From NCBI GenBank assembly GCA_008638375.1, contig CM018032.1:51792501-51856500 (forward strand): a stretch of 64,000 nt of DNA, in the 5' to 3' direction. Made by a program: the position numbers and the translations under genes. The first letter of the stretch is position 1, and each line of letters opens with the position of its first letter. The stretch comes from Nyssa sinensis (lineage: Eukaryota > Streptophyta > Magnoliopsida > Cornales > Nyssaceae). The notes under the pieces are model-generated. The model was not told the DNA's origin. It saw only the letters and a program-made list of their open reading frames with translations, and ran no database searches. This document shows, one piece after another, positions 1-11,829 of this stretch.

Positions 1-961
1 TGGTCTTTGGCGACTTCAGTCCAATCAGGGCTTGGATCTGAGTGGGATCTGCTTCGATACCTCTTTGAGAGACGATGTACCCCAAGAATTTTCCCTTCAT
101 AACTCCAAAGGTACATTTCGAGGGGTTGAGCTTCATCTTGTGCTATCTGAGGATATCGAAGGTCTGGGCCAAGTGCTGGAGGTGGCTGCCTTTCTGGAGG
201 CTCTTTACCAGCATGTCGTCGATGTATACTTCCATGGTGCTGCCAAGCAGTGGGCTGAACATCTTGTTCACCAACCGTTGGTAAGTGGCTCCAGCATTCT
301 TCAAACCGAAAGGCATCACTCTGTAGCAGTAGAGTCCTCTCTCGGTTATGAAGGCAGTATTTTCCTGATCTGGAGGGTACATCTGGATCTGGTTGTATCC
401 AGAGTAGGCGTCCATGAAACTCATAAGCTCATGCCCTGCAGTGGCATCAACCAGTTGATCTATCCTTGGTAGTGGAAAGCTGTCCTTGGAGCATGCTTTG
501 TTGAGGTCTGTATAGTCAACACAGACTCTCCACTTGCAGTTCTTCTTCTTGACAGGCACAGTGTTGGCTAGCCACTCGGGATAGAAAACTTCCCGTATCA
601 TCCTAGCGCCCAGCAGCCTCTGGACTTCTTCGTCTATAATCCGATGCCGTTCGGGAGCGATCGGCCTTCTCTTCTGTCTGACTGGGGGGTGATCTGGATC
701 TACCATCAGTTTGTGAGTTATCAGATTAGGATCTATCCCCTCCATGTCCCTGGTCTCCCAAGCAAAGATAGAGAGGTTGTTCTTCAGAAACCTGACTATC
801 TTTTCCTGCTCGGTGGGCGTAAGGTCTGAGCCAATGTACAAATAACGCCCCTCTACTTCTGAACTGACCAGTATTTTGATGGGCTCGCCAACCGGCTTGG
901 CTCGGCTGTCATATCCCCTTGGGCTCAGGGGCTCTTCAACGCCGGATGGGCAATCTTCCAC
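1..961 (-). CDS. Reverse transcriptase, Ty3/gypsy (partial)
   Basis: Copies the element RNA into DNA in the particle. The 961-143 frame has the fingers motif VKKKNCKWRVCVDYTDLN, the LPRIDQLVD segment, the FMDAYSGYNQI motif with the first catalytic Asp, the VMPFGLKNAGATYQ motif, and the catalytic YIDD at 215-226. A stop follows DILR at 143-145. The aligned downstream MKLNPSKCTFG continues in the same sense to position 1, so the frame is broken once. The remaining RNase H and integrase are outside the window. Confidence 0.9.
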
Positions 962-1015
962 CTCGGGAGTGTGAGTGAAAACCGGATCTGCACAATCTCG
1001 AGTATACTGTAATTG

Positions 1016-2020
1016 CTATTTCGGAGCTGTCTCCTTGAGGGCAATAGCGTGACATTCTCGTGAGGTTGGCTGACATCCCCGGACCGAGTGCACGCTCTGA
1101 TTGTGGACGTACTTCAGACACTGATGAAGGGTCGAAGTGACTGCCCCTATCTGGTGTAAGCAGGGTCTCCCGATGATGACGTTGTATGGAGACTTCATGT
1201 TCAACACCATGTATTCAGAGATGGTGGTCTTCTGCCCTTCACCTTCCCCAATAGTGGTAGGAAGGTCAACTCTCCCTAGTGGGGTGCTAAGATTGCCATC
1301 AAAAGCTGCCATTACGGTAGTGGTGGGCTTGATGCCGTCCTGGTCTATGCCCATCCGCTTAAGCGGTTCATAGAATATAATGTTGACTGAGCTGCCAGTG
1401 TCGACTAGGACTCTTCTAGTCTCGAAGTTGGCGATTCTGAGGGTGATAACAAGGGCATCACTGTGAGGGCAGTGTACCCCTGCTAGATCTTGCTCGGTGA
1501 AATGGATCTCTGGCCCTGGTTTGAGCCTCTTTTCGACGTTGGAGACCTGCAAGAAGTTTGGGGCGGTTCTGGCCTCCCGAGCATATCTTTTTCTTGCCCT
1601 GTTGGACATTCCTGTAACAGGGGAGTCAGCATGGAGGACGTAGATAACATGGTTGTTCTGCCTCTGAGGCTCGTTCCGTCCTTCCGGCTGCTCTTGCCTC
1701 TGTTCGGGCCTCTGATCTGGCCGTTGTTGAGGCTTGTCTTCTTGGGGGTTCTGCCTTCCGTCTTGTTTGACGAACTCCCGAAGACGTCCCTTCTTTATGA
1801 GCTGTTCTAACTCATATCGGAGGGTCCTGCAAGTGTTAGTAGTATGTCCATGATCTTTATGGAAATTGCAATACTTACTTTGGTCCCGCAGGCTGGGATC
1901 TCCTTTGATTGGCTCTGGCCACCTCAGGTTCTCCCAATCTCGGATCTGCCGGAGTACCTGGTTCGGAGTGGTGTTCAAAGGCGTGAAGTTGGTGAACTCC
2001 CTTGGTGCGGAGTTGTACAC
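1016..2020 (-). CDS. Gag nucleocapsid end and aspartic protease
   Basis: An open frame of 334 codons. It starts in the gag C-terminus, with a zinc-finger-like CNFHKDHGHTTNTC, followed by a Gln/Arg/Pro-rich segment. It then has a retroviral-type aspartic protease with the active site VDTGSSVN (near 1401 on the minus strand) and the flap-side IIGRP motif. The protease would cut the Gag-Pol polyprotein. The active site is intact here, whereas the copy at 17018-17611 reads DIG. The frame ends at 1016, just before the RT frame at 961, so any fusion would need a frame change or a lost base. Confidence 0.8.
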   Translation of the reverse strand: MYNSAPREFTNFTPLNTTPNQVLRQIRDWENLRWPEPIKGDPSLRDQSKYCNFHKDHGHTTNTCRTLRYELEQLIKKGRLREFVKQDGRQNPQEDKPQQRPDQRPEQRQEQPEGRNEPQRQNNHVIYVLHADSPVTGMSNRARKRYAREARTAPNFLQVSNVEKRLKPGPEIHFTEQDLAGVHCPHSDALVITLRIANFETRRVLVDTGSSVNIIFYEPLKRMGIDQDGIKPTTTVMAAFDGNLSTPLGRVDLPTTIGEGEGQKTTISEYMVLNMKSPYNVIIGRPCLHQIGAVTSTLHQCLKYVHNQSVHSVRGCQPTSRECHAIALKETAPK

Positions 2021-2122
2021 AGCTCTAGGAGCTGTTTTCTTCTCTGGGCTTCTGACCCTCTTTTTGTTGGAGTCTCTTCTGTGATCCTCCTTCTTATGGT
2101 CCTCCCGCTTCGGATTATCCCT

Positions 2123-3379
2123 CTAGGTCTGATCCTTGCCCTTCTGGGCTGAACGGTTGGCTTCTTCCAGGTTGATGTATTTTTTGGCCCGATCCATCAA
2201 TGCCGCCATATCGGCTGGGGGGCTCTTTGTCAAGGAATCTCTGAAGCCACCTTGGGCAAGCCCGACAGTAAGGGCCGCAACAAGGAATTTCGGGCTGCAA
2301 TCCGTGATCTCAGTGAGCTCGGTGTTGAAGCGGGCAATGTAGGCCCGGAGGGATTCCTCCCTGGTCTGCTTAACATTCAGCAGGAATTCTGGCCCCCTTC
2401 TGAGCCTTCTGCTGGTCATAAACCTATCCAAGAACTGTCTACCGAGCTCGTAAAAGCTGGCAACGGAGTTCGGAGGGAGGTTGTGGAACCACTTCAGAGT
2501 TGTTCCCTTCAAGCTGGTGATGAACGTTCGGCACATGAAAGCATCTGAGGCTCCGTGAAGGGCCATCGTATGCTAATAATGAGATAGGTGATCTCCTGGA
2601 TCTCCAGATCCGTCGTAGAGAGTGAATTTGGGCACCACGAACTTTCTAGGCCTCTCTTCGGACATGATGGCGTGAGTGAACGGAGTGGCTAGTCTTCCGA
2701 GCAGCCTGGCCAGTTCGTCCTGCTCTGGAGGGTTCTGAGGTCCTCTTAAGCCGATTGTCCGGTCCATAGACTCGGCAATCTCCTCTACCCTTCGCGGGTC
2801 TCTGAGTCTGACATCTTGTGAACCCTGCCTGATAGCCTCGGCTTCAGGGTAGTAGGGTGGAGTGCGCCCTTCGGATGGAGGAGGAATCCGAACCGGTGGG
2901 ACTGACGCTGCATGATAAGGTTCCTGTGGTGCCGGGGGTGCTCCCGAAACCCTAGGAGTTGGGGCTTGAGTAGTGCTCCGGTAATGCACGTCGGGGACAA
3001 AAGCGGATGTTCCCCAGCTAGGGACTGTTGATGGCTGTGGATCTCGGCCAGCGTGAGCAACGCCTGAGGGGTGCCCAGGCTGGTTAGTGGGGTCCTGCCC
3101 ACGAAGTTCTTCATTCCCCGTGGCAACCGGGGGTTGCGTTCCTGCAACGAAGTTGACCGGCGGGCTAGGAGAAGCCGCCGCTTGGTTCTGCGTGAGCGTT
3201 GCCAGCGTTCTAGTAATGGCTAGCAATTGCTCCTGCACCAGTTCATTGTGTTGTTTTATTGCTTCGATCTCTTGTCGCATAGGGTTGGCCGCTGGTCCCC
3301 TTGTGCGTGGAGCAGGCGGCTGACGCTGAGCGTTTTACGAACTCTGAGTATTCTGTCGGGGTCGGAGATTTGGTGCCAT
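2123..3379 (-). pseudogene. gag of the left Tat-type element, broken
   Basis: The ATG at 3379 (MAPNLRPRQN...) is in the same place as in the copy starting at 15246. The protein has an early helical stretch (MRQEIEAIKQHNELVQEQLL), a long Pro-rich segment, and the capsid core that includes the segment PRKFVVPKFTLYDGSGDPGD. At least two stops break it: one just after the first dozen or so codons, and a CAG-to-TAG change between about 2573 and 2566, between SHY and HTMALHG. Gag normally forms the virus-like particle in the cytoplasm. Its nucleocapsid end lies in the next frame (1016-2020). Confidence 0.85.
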
Positions 3380-3433
3380 GGTTTTTCGGTGGGGAAAAAA
3401 ATGAGTTTACGAATAAAGCACGTAGAGATTAGT

Positions 3434-3456
3434 CGTTCCCACAGACGGCGCCAAAC
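3434..3456 (-). promoter_or_regulatory. Primer binding site of the left Tat-type element
   Basis: Immediately inside the LTR, the minus strand reads GTTTGGCGCCGTCTGTGGGA. The TGGCGCC start is the usual complement of a tRNA 3' end including CCA. The same block follows the LTRs at 15169 and 26020. I do not assign the tRNA. Confidence 0.85.
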
Positions 3457-4130
3457 TGATGCTGCACTTTTTGACTCGCAACACGTGAGGGCTTCGTGAC
3501 CTGTAGAACACTCAGAAAGATGATCAGAGGACCACCGGATTGGCTCCGGCGGTAGCCGCTCCGATGCTTAAGTAAGTAAGGGAATTGAAAGACTGTATTG
3601 AAAGTCAAAGAATGAGCATAAGAATCTAAAGCGTACCTCTAGGGTTTAATATATAAGCCGTGGTTCTCCTAATTTTGATTAGGTTTTGCCGCCACGAATA
3701 TCGGGATTTGATCATCGGAGATTTGCAGTTACCTTGTGGAGCATTGAATCGTATATGGAGATAATCATAGATGGTAGTTTCCGTGTTGAAGGCTGTTTCC
3801 TTATTCCCTGCTTAACGGCTGTTAAGGAAACCATATATGCAGTGTCGAATAAATATTGTCCAGAACAGGAGGTCTGGACGATGTACATGAGAATATCCTG
3901 AATGCTTCATCTGCACTGTATGACTGAGTTCATCGGTTCTGAATGATATATAAATAAGAATGCCCCGAAGGCTTATGGCTGCTCTGTATGACAGACATAT
4001 ATGAGAATACCCCGAAGGCTTGTAGCTGTTCTGTATGACCGAAATATATGAGCTCTGTAGGATCGAGATTTGTTAATTTGATGGGCACACGTGTCTCAAA
4101 CTGATTGGTGTGTCTGTTTATGGTATATCA
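3457..4130 (-). repeat. 5' LTR of the left Tat-type element
   Basis: It begins (minus strand) TGATATACCATAAAC at 4130 and ends GTGCAGCATCA at 3457, with the TG...CA ends of an LTR. It is 674 bp. It aligns with the LTRs at 14568-15168, 25419-26019 and 55597-56261. It differs by three imperfect copies of a roughly 37-bp unit (3889-3924, 3956-3992, 4003-4039) that the others lack. The TATA-like CTAGGGTTTAATATATAAG block (as read on plus) marks the promoter side. Confidence 0.9.
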
Positions 4131-5391
4131 TAAAGGATCTTTAAGACTCGGTCCACCATGGTGCCCATCACTTTGTCTACATGAATGTAAGTCATAATTC
4201 AATGAATTACATATATGATCAAGTTTCATGTTCACTACTTTAACAATTTCTCAAAGAAAATACAAATCCACAAACCACCAACTCATGGAATAAATCAAAA
4301 CTCTCAAACCACAAAAGTTCCTCTACATGAACAATAGCTAGAATGCAATGAATCAAACATATAAACAAGTTACATGTTCATCACTTTGACAAATTCTCAA
4401 AGATTACAAAGTACATAAAGCACCAATACCTTAAATAAATCATAACTTTCAAACTACAAGATTTTATCTACATGAACCTAAGCTAGAATACAATGAATTT
4501 CACTTATAGTCATGATTCATGTTTATCATTTTTCCAAATTCCCAAAGAATAACAAACAACACACAAGTACATAAGCGACCACTCTAGGTTTTTCGAAGCA
4601 ACTATATCCTAAGTGATTCTCTAACATTAAATAAACATATGAATCATTCAATCAACATGTAAATCACTCCTAAACTTAATCATATTCCTTACTTAGCAGA
4701 ATATCATACCTAGAATGGTTTTTCTCAAACCGGGGAAGTTGTGTTCTCTACACAGCCGAACCGATTGATGAGAATGTAGATATTGATGAGAGGAACAACT
4801 TCCTAGAAGGAAGCCTTGCAAGAATCCTGGCCTAGGAGTATGTTTTGGTGGCTTGAAGCTTGGAGAACCTAGGGCTTTTTCTCCTTTTCTCTCCATGAAC
4901 GTGTTCTGCTCCTTCTCCAGCCCAAAAATATGTAATTTTTACACTAAGGGGCTGTATTTATAGTGGAGAGGCAAAGGGGGTAAAATGACCCTTTTTACCC
5001 TTAATGATTTCGGGCCCGTTATACTACAACCCATCCTGAAGCGTTTCAATTCGATATCTTATTTTATCCAAAGTTCTTAAAATTATTTTAAATAAAAATT
5101 TTTTAAAAAATAAATTTTCTCTTGTGGCCAGGTTTGGCCGGATCCACCCGGGCCACCTGGGATGCCCTTTTGGTCTAATTTCTAAAAGTGCTCTGAACAG
5201 GCTCAAATTTTTATAGGAGGTGTATTTTAACATTATAAGCATGTTTCTATTCTATGAAATACTCAAAATATGCTTCTAAATATGACTTATGTCCAAATTA
5301 TGCATGTTTAGCGCTCTACCGGCAAACAGTGCATGAATAGTGTCCTACCGACAAAAACAAAAAATTTACCCTCATTTTTCAGATCTCTACA
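4131..5391 (-). repeat. Part of a long LTR (family of the solo LTRs at 29248 and 42028)
   Basis: The right end (5380-5391) is the reverse complement of TGTAGAGATCTG, the start of the solo LTR at 29248. The similarity runs on through the following several hundred bases: the ATTTGACC-type block, the GCATCCCAGGTGGCC block and a TATAAATA box (minus strand, near 4960). It is in minus orientation. The left part is cut off by the Tat-type element ending at 4130, so the rest of the LTR, and any internal region, would lie outside the window. It is itself inserted in copia coding DNA that resumes at 5392 with CACCTGG. The ORF at 4693-4896 inside it is not a gene. Confidence 0.75.
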
Positions 5392-6765
5392 CACCTGGTT
5401 CCAAACCGTTAGGCTACAAATGAATCTTTAAAAAGAAGATGAATGCTGATGGGTCAATAGAGAAATATAAAGCAAGACTTGTTGTCAAAGGTTATAAGCA
5501 AAGGGAAGGATTAGATTACTTCAATACTAACTCACCAGTTACTAGAATCACATACATTCGTATATTGATTGCAATAGCATCTTTAAATGGATTAGAAATA
5601 CATCAAATGGATGTAAAAAATGCTTTCTTAGATGGTGAGTTAGATGAAGAAATATATATGGAACAACCCGAAAGATTTATTGCTCCTGGACAAGAAAGGA
5701 AAATATGTCAGCTTGTCAAATCCCTTTATGGATTAAAACAAACACCAAAATAATGGCATGAGAAATTTGGCAATGTAATGATGTCAAATGGATTCAAGAT
5801 CAATGAGTGTGACAAATGTGTGTATGTCAAAACCACTCAAAAAGGATATGTCATTTTATGTCTTTATGTTAATGATATACTAATTTTAGGTAACACCACT
5901 GATATAATAAATGCTACAAAACAAATGTTATCTAGTAAATTTGATATGAAAGATTTAGGTGTCGTAGACACTATTCTAGGAATAAAAATTTCTAGAATGT
6001 CTGATGGACTTGTTTTATCTCAATCTCATTACATTGAGAAATTACTTTATAAGTTCAAGAAGTACAACATAAATCCTATAAAGACACCAGTGGATGTAAG
6101 TCTTTATCTTGCTAAAAATACTAGAGAAAGCATATCTCAATTAGACTATTCTCGTATAATAGGCAGTTTAATCTATGTGATGAACTGCATTCGACCTGAT
6201 ATAACATATTCTGTGAGTAAGCTTAGTCAATTTATGAGTAATCCAAGAAACAAACACTGGAAAGCCATAATAAGACTTTTGGGATATTTAAAATATACTC
6301 AAGACTATGGGCTGCACTACACGAGATATCCAGCTGTACTTGAAGGGTATAGTGATGCTAATTGGATATCTGATTCAAAAGACTCAAAATCCACAAGTGG
6401 ATATGTTTTTACTCTAGGAAGTGCAGCCGTGTCTTGGAAATCCTCCAAACAAACATCTATTGCTAGATCTACAATGGAATCTGAATTCATTCCTTTAGAT
6501 AAAGTTGGAGAAGAAACAGAATGGCTTCATAATTTCTTAGAAGATATTCCAAATTGGTCAAGACCTATGCCCGCTATTTGTATACATTGTGATAGTCAAT
6601 TAGCAATTGGAAGGGTACACAGTCATATGTATAATGGTAAGTCACGACACATATGTCGAAGATAAATACCGTTAGACAATTGCTCTCGAATGCAATTATC
6701 ACCATTGACTATGTAAAGTTAAAGGATAATATTACGGATCCACTTACAAAAGGCTTAACACGAGA
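5392..6765 (+). pseudogene. copia reverse transcriptase and RNase H, broken
   Basis: The frame begins inside the RT N-terminus (PGSKPLGYK). It has KARLVVKGYKQ, the MDVKNAFLDGEL motif with the first catalytic Asp, and SLYGLKQ. The catalytic YVDD reads YVND (5865-5876; Asp codon GAT to AAT). RNase H shows YSDANW, TMESEF and CDSQLAI. Stops lie at 5421-5423 (a Trp codon turned TGA) and 5751-5753 (CAA to TAA). The sequence leaves the frame near KSRHICRR (about 6662), although RNase H coding similarity (DPLTKGLTR) continues to 6765, so there is also a frameshift. It cannot be active. Confidence 0.92.
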
Positions 6766-7060
6766 CACTACAAAAAATTTTATTTTTAGTGACGCGCATT
6801 ATTAGCGACGCACATATTTGAGTCGCTAAAAGACATTATTAGTGACGCACACATTGGGCGTCGCTAAAAGAAGTAAAAAATCTACTTACCATGCAAAAAA
6901 ATAAGCGCCTAACTTTTGGCGACGAGAAATAGATTATTAGCGACGCCCATGTGCATCACTAATAGTCTTACTAAGTAAAACGACATCGTGTTGGAGGATT
7001 TTTTGCGACGCGCAGACATTATCAATGACGCTCAGTGTGCGTCACAAAAAACCAAAACCC
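6766..7060 (+). repeat. Left subterminal repeat region of the CACTA element
   Basis: Contains the terminal CACTACAAAAAA and several copies of TTAGCGACGC or its inverse (GCGTCGCTAA), for example near 6799, 6859 and 6935. In the family such motifs bind the element's DNA-binding protein. Here that role is inferred from position and repetition. Confidence 0.8.
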
Positions 7061-9461
7061 ATTTTTATACCAGCGCCGCCCAAAATAGTTTCTTCTTTTT
7101 CTCTCTTCTTTCCCTAAATTTTTATACCCATTGTTTTCTCTTCTTATTTGTTTTCTTTCCCTCTGCACGCCCTCATTTCGACCACAACACACAACAGTCG
7201 AACCCCCTCTTCTTTTTTCTTCTCCATTTAAAACCCTAACCTATTGCTTCTTATTCGTTTTATTTCCTTCTGCACGCCCCCATTTCGACCACAAAACACA
7301 ATAGTCGAACCCCCTCTTCCCTCTTCTTCTCCGTTCAAAATCGTAATTCAGGTAAGATGTTTTCTTTTTTTATTTTTTGTTAAATTTTAATTTATTCTGA
7401 AATTTCTCCCCATCTCCCATTTTATTTGAGTACAATTGTTGTACAGAATTCGTTTGTACAAATTTAGGGTTGCATCTGTTGAGATATTTGCGTTTCTGAG
7501 AATTCTTTTCTTTGTATGTTCTTCACCTATGTAATGGGTTTCTCTTTTTTTTTTGTGTTGTAGATTTTTTTTGCAATTGATTTATATTTTCTTGAACTAG
7601 GTTGAGATTTTGACTTGTTTTCTTTATCTTGCAGTGATTATCGTCTCAAGCTTTTGATTGGAGATTCCAGTGTTGTAAAGCCGTGCCTTCCACTGAGATT
7701 TTGACTCTGCATTCCTTTTCTTTTTAGGTGATTAGTTGTTTTTACATATATAGGATGCAAATTTAATTGCTATCATTCATTGCTGCCAAATTTATATTCT
7801 GTTATATCAACTCAGAATTGCTGACACTGATCACATTTGTACTCCACTTTTAACTTCTTGCTTATTTTTTGAAAAATAGCGTTGCCTTCAAACAAATTAA
7901 ACCATATTTATAATTTTGAAGGAGAATATGTAAGGAAACTAAACAAGATTGAATATTCTATAATCAAGAGTATAATCAAAATTAGTATTATTTTCTCTTT
8001 CTTTTTAATTACTATTTGATCTGGTGATGATTGCCCTCTGTTAATTGTACATTGACGTGGGATGGCTGAATTGTATAGCATTGGAACTTTTGAACTTGCT
8101 TTTATAAGTAAACAAGCCATTGATCTTAGTTTCTCATAGCCGATATGGGACTAATGGAAAAACACACTTGCATTTTACATCAGCATTTTTTTGAACTTTT
8201 CATGTTATCTAGTAAAGATTTTTTAAAAATCAATTTCTTGAAAACTTTCATTCCATGCTGCATGTGTATTCCGTTTTTTTTTTTTTTTTTTTTTTTACAC
8301 CTTGATCTTGTTAGAAATTACATGTTGAAATTATTCTTTTATACTTCTTTAATTTTCCAACAAATTTTGTTCCCTTTTCATAAATAATTTATTATATATT
8401 ATTTAAAATTGTTTTCATGTTTTATATAATTTTATATATTATTAATGTTAATAATAAATATATTTATGATGTAATTATGACATCACGATTTGATTCTGGT
8501 TGATCCAACAGTTGAACTAGTGACCAGTGACCCATGACCCAGTCTTTTTTCGGTTCGTTTAAAGGTCTAAGTTTTAAAACATTGGGTTTGACAAGCATGG
8601 TTCAAACTCAAAAGTATTCATAAGCAACACTTCAAACACAATTTGTTTATAAAACATTGTACAAGTTTAGAATTGGGGATTTTATTAGACTATGAGCTTT
8701 GAAGAAAAAAGTATTTTTGCTCTAGAAAGCAGGAGAATACTTCTGAATTTCTCTGGAAAGTAGAATAAGTTCTATTGAATTGTTAACCTTATGGAGTTAA
8801 GGTACCCAACTTTTTGCAAGATTTACATTTGTTTCATCAGATGTAATAATTAATAATTTTTTTTGATTTGTAGAAAATAAATCACCAAAGATATCCAATA
8901 ATTAAAATTAAAAGTTAAATAACAAGGCCAAATAATTAAGTAGTAATTCCAAATCATGTAACTCAATGTATAATTGCATTCATGTAAGCCTATCCCCGTT
9001 CGGGAGTCATTTTTATCACATGTGAATCTTTTCGCAAAATTTATTCGTGATTGGGCTCGTGTGTATGAAAATCGATTCTTGAATTGTCCAGAAAAGACAA
9101 TTCGAGAATGCATAAATCTGCATTGCAATCAATAGCGCATGCTTGAATATTCCACTATGAAAAAATTGTAGCACGATCTCTTATTCTGGGTATATATTTA
9201 GGCGTGCTAACGTCTATCTCGTATACTAGGAGAACCGTGGGGAGATGCTGCCAAAATTTTGTCCCAGTGGAATCAAGCATTTGATTTGCTGCCAAAATTT
9301 TGTTCCAGTGGAATCAAGCATTTGATTTGCTACTGATTGCAATGTAGATTGTGCATTCACGAATGGGATAGGACCACCTTACCCTTTAGAGAGAAGTTGG
9401 AAGTGATAGGATTTATGTTTCATATTTATAATGAGTATCATTTTTGACTTGTATTAGATAG
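7061..9461 (+). other. CACTA 5' interior, no open gene seen
   Basis: T-rich sequence containing a duplicated block of about 90 bp (7105-7230 and 7240-7330, with GCACGCCC...CATTTCGACCACAA in both), then AT-rich DNA and a poly-T run at 8272-8297. A 53-bp direct duplication (CTGCCAAAATTTTGT...) lies at about 9247-9330. It probably holds the 5' leader and promoter of the transposase gene. No coding motif is visible on either strand. Confidence 0.5.
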
Positions 9462-10733
9462 ATGAAAATGGATAAGAGTTGGATGGACTTGAGGGGCAGG
9501 CATTTGCCAAGGTATGTGAAGAGGATCAAAGATTTTATTGAGTTTGCTCGTGCATCTCCAGATAGGAGAAATATGATAAGATGTCCATGTAGGAGGTGCA
9601 ATAATAGAGATTATATGAACATAGATGAGGCTAAAGAGCACCTACTCCTACACGGGATGGACAAGAGGTATACATGTTAAAAATTTCACGGGGAACACCG
9701 TGACGTACGAGTGGTATTTGAGGATGAAGAATAAGACGACAATGATAACTTAGGTGATAATGTTGGGATTGGTTACAAAGGCTTGCCACAAATGCTGACA
9801 GACTTGCAAGGGGCTACAACTAGGGCGAGTAGTCACAGGAGTGACACAGGACAATCGGAAGAGTTTGAGTCCTTGTTGAGGGAAGCAATGCAACCGTTAT
9901 ATCCAGGTTGTGATAAGTTTTCGAAACTAGACTTTCTCGTGAAACTCCTTCATATTAAGACCATCAATTAATGGAGTAACAAATCATTTAATACGGTCAT
10001 TAAATTGATTAAAGTAGCACTTCCTACTGGAGAGACCCTTCCGAAATCATATTACGAGGCGAAAAGAATATTAAGAGATTTGGGTATCGGGTATATTCCC
10101 ATACATGCTTGCAAAAATGATTGCATGTTATTTTGGAAGGATACTCAATAATGTATGGAGTGTACGGTGTGTCACGAACCTAGGTACAAGCTGAATGAAG
10201 GAAAGAGCAAGACAATTCTGCACAAGGTGCTGAGATATTTTCCTTTAAAACCTAGGCTACAAAAGTTATACATGTCTCAAAAGACAGTAGAAGATATGCG
10301 GTGGCATAAGGAGAAGCGTGTTGCTGAGGAAAATGTATGTAGGCATCCGACAGAATCTCAAACTTGGGCTAAATTTGATACAAATCACGAATGGTTTGCA
10401 AATGAGGCACGTAACGTACGACTTGGGCTGGCTAGCGATGGTTTCAATCCGTTCGGTGACATGAGTAATGCCTACAGCATGTGGCCGGTGTTGCTTGTGC
10501 CGTATAACTTGCCATCGTGAAAATGTATGAAAGAACCATTTATCTTCATGTCGTTGCTTATTCTAGGGCCGAAGTCTCCTAGTAATGAAATTGATGTGTA
10601 CTTGCGTCTTTTAGTGGATGAGTTAAAGGAATTGTGGGAGGTGGGAGTGGAGGCAAACAACATCTTTAAGAATGAGACATTTCAATTGCATGCAACATTA
10701 CTGTGGAGCATAAATGACTTGCACAAATGATAA
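9462..10733 (+). pseudogene. TNP2-type CACTA transposase, N-terminal part, broken and truncated
   Basis: First block (9462-9680): MDKSWMDLRGRHLPRYVKRI and a CPCRRCNN cysteine cluster, typical of the transposase-associated domain at the start of TNP2 proteins. It continues with stops through KLLHIKTIN (9960), SYYEAKRILRDLGIGYIPIH (about 10045), CTVCHEPRYK (10161) and a long TNP2 segment ending in MSNAYSMWPVLLVPYNLPS (10520). The last coding similarity is at 10527-10733, with a stop replacing Trp after LPS. It then runs into the 161-bp repeat array, so the catalytic C-terminal half of a usual TNP2 (several hundred residues) is missing. A second (TNPA-like) gene is not seen. Confidence 0.85.
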
Positions 10734-11765
10734 AATAGACTTGCACAAACTTACGGCACTCGGTTCAGATTATCGGTTTCAAACTTGTGTAACTTTTCAC
10801 TCTAAAAAGCCTCTTATTGGGGTTTTGATGAACCAAAACACCGGATATCAGCCTAACTATCCAAAAACCCCATCACACACCTCAAAAAATGATGAAATAG
10901 ACTTGTACGAACTTACAACACTCGGTTCGGATGCCCGGTTTGAAACTTTTGCAAGTTTCTACTCCAAAAAGGCCCATTTTTGAGTTTTGACAGACCAAAA
11001 TACTGGATATCAGCCTAACAACCCCGGAACCCCATCACACACCTCAAAAATGATAAAATAGACTTACACAAACTTACGGCACTCGGTTCGGATGCCCGGT
11101 TTGGAACTTTTGCAAGTTTCTGCTCCAAAAAGGCCCATTTTGGGGTTTTAACAGACCAAAACACTAGATATCAGCCTAACTACCCCAAAACCCCATCACA
11201 CACCTTAGAAATAATAAAATAGACTTGCACGAACTCACGGCACTCGGTTCGGATGCCTGGTTTGAAACTTTTACAAGTTTCTGCTCTAAAAAGACCTATT
11301 TTTGAGTTTTGATGGACCAAAATGTTGGATATCGGCCTAACTACCTCGAAACCCCATCACACACCTCAAAAATGATAAAATAGACTTGAAAAAACTTACG
11401 GCACTCGATTCGGATGCTCGATTTGAAACTTTTGCAAGTTTCTGCTCCAAATAGGCCTATTTTGGGGTTTTGACGAACCAAAACACCGGCTATCAGCCTT
11501 ACTACCCGAAAACCCTATCACACACCTCAAAATGATAAAATAGACTTGCACAAACTTACGGCACTCCGTTCGGATCACCCGTTTCAAACTTATGCAACTT
11601 TTCGCTCCTAAAATGCCTAATTTAGGGTTTTGACAGACCAAAATGTCGGATATCAGCCTAACTACCTCGAAACCCCATCACACACCTCACAAATGATAAA
11701 ATAGACTTGCACGAACTTACGACACTCAGTTCGGATCACCAGTTTGAAACTTATGCTACTTTATG
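10714..11765 (+). repeat. Tandem repeat array, period about 161 bp, inside the CACTA element
   Basis: Seven repeat starts can be counted by the CACTCGGTTCGGAT-like core at 10757, 10919, 11080, 11241, 11402, 11562 and 11723. The spacings are 162, 161, 161, 161, 160 and 161. Each unit also carries GATAAAATAGACTTGCAC, ACTTTTGCAAGTTTCTGCTC and CCCATCACACACCTC. Units differ by scattered substitutions and small indels. The array directly replaces the rest of the transposase gene. Confidence 0.92.
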
Positions 11766-11789
11766 TTGTTCTTACTATTTATGCATGTA

Positions 11790-11826
<37 letters not shown>
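11790..11826. repeat. AT microsatellite in the CACTA element
   Basis: About 17 copies of AT or TA right after the 161-bp array. Confidence 0.9.

Positions 11827-11829
<3 letters not shown>

Larger units (their letters stand above)
1..4130 (-). mobile_element. Tat-type Ty3/gypsy LTR retrotransposon, 5' part (cut by window edge)
   Basis: Read on the minus strand, the order is LTR (4130-3457), primer binding site, gag, protease and reverse transcriptase, running off the left edge. The coding sequence is closely similar to the elements at 14568-26019 and 55597-64000, so the family is clear. The order and the long gag-pol with separate gag, protease and RT frames fit Ty3/gypsy. The Tat lineage is inferred from the dual RNase H domains and antisense genes seen in the other two copies. 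The base pairs after the LTR (4131-4135, TAAAG) should be one target duplication; the partner lies outside the window. The element is inserted in another LTR (4131-5391). Confidence 0.9.

Noticed and set aside
143..472. Plus-strand ORF at 32-472 and similar frames over RT and integrase
   Set aside because: These are shadows of minus-strand RT, visible as the reverse complement of conserved catalytic motifs.
10757..11765. Regularly spaced repeats that could suggest a CRISPR array
   Set aside because: The 161-bp units are head-to-tail with no spacers, in a plant transposon. A tandem repeat, not CRISPR.
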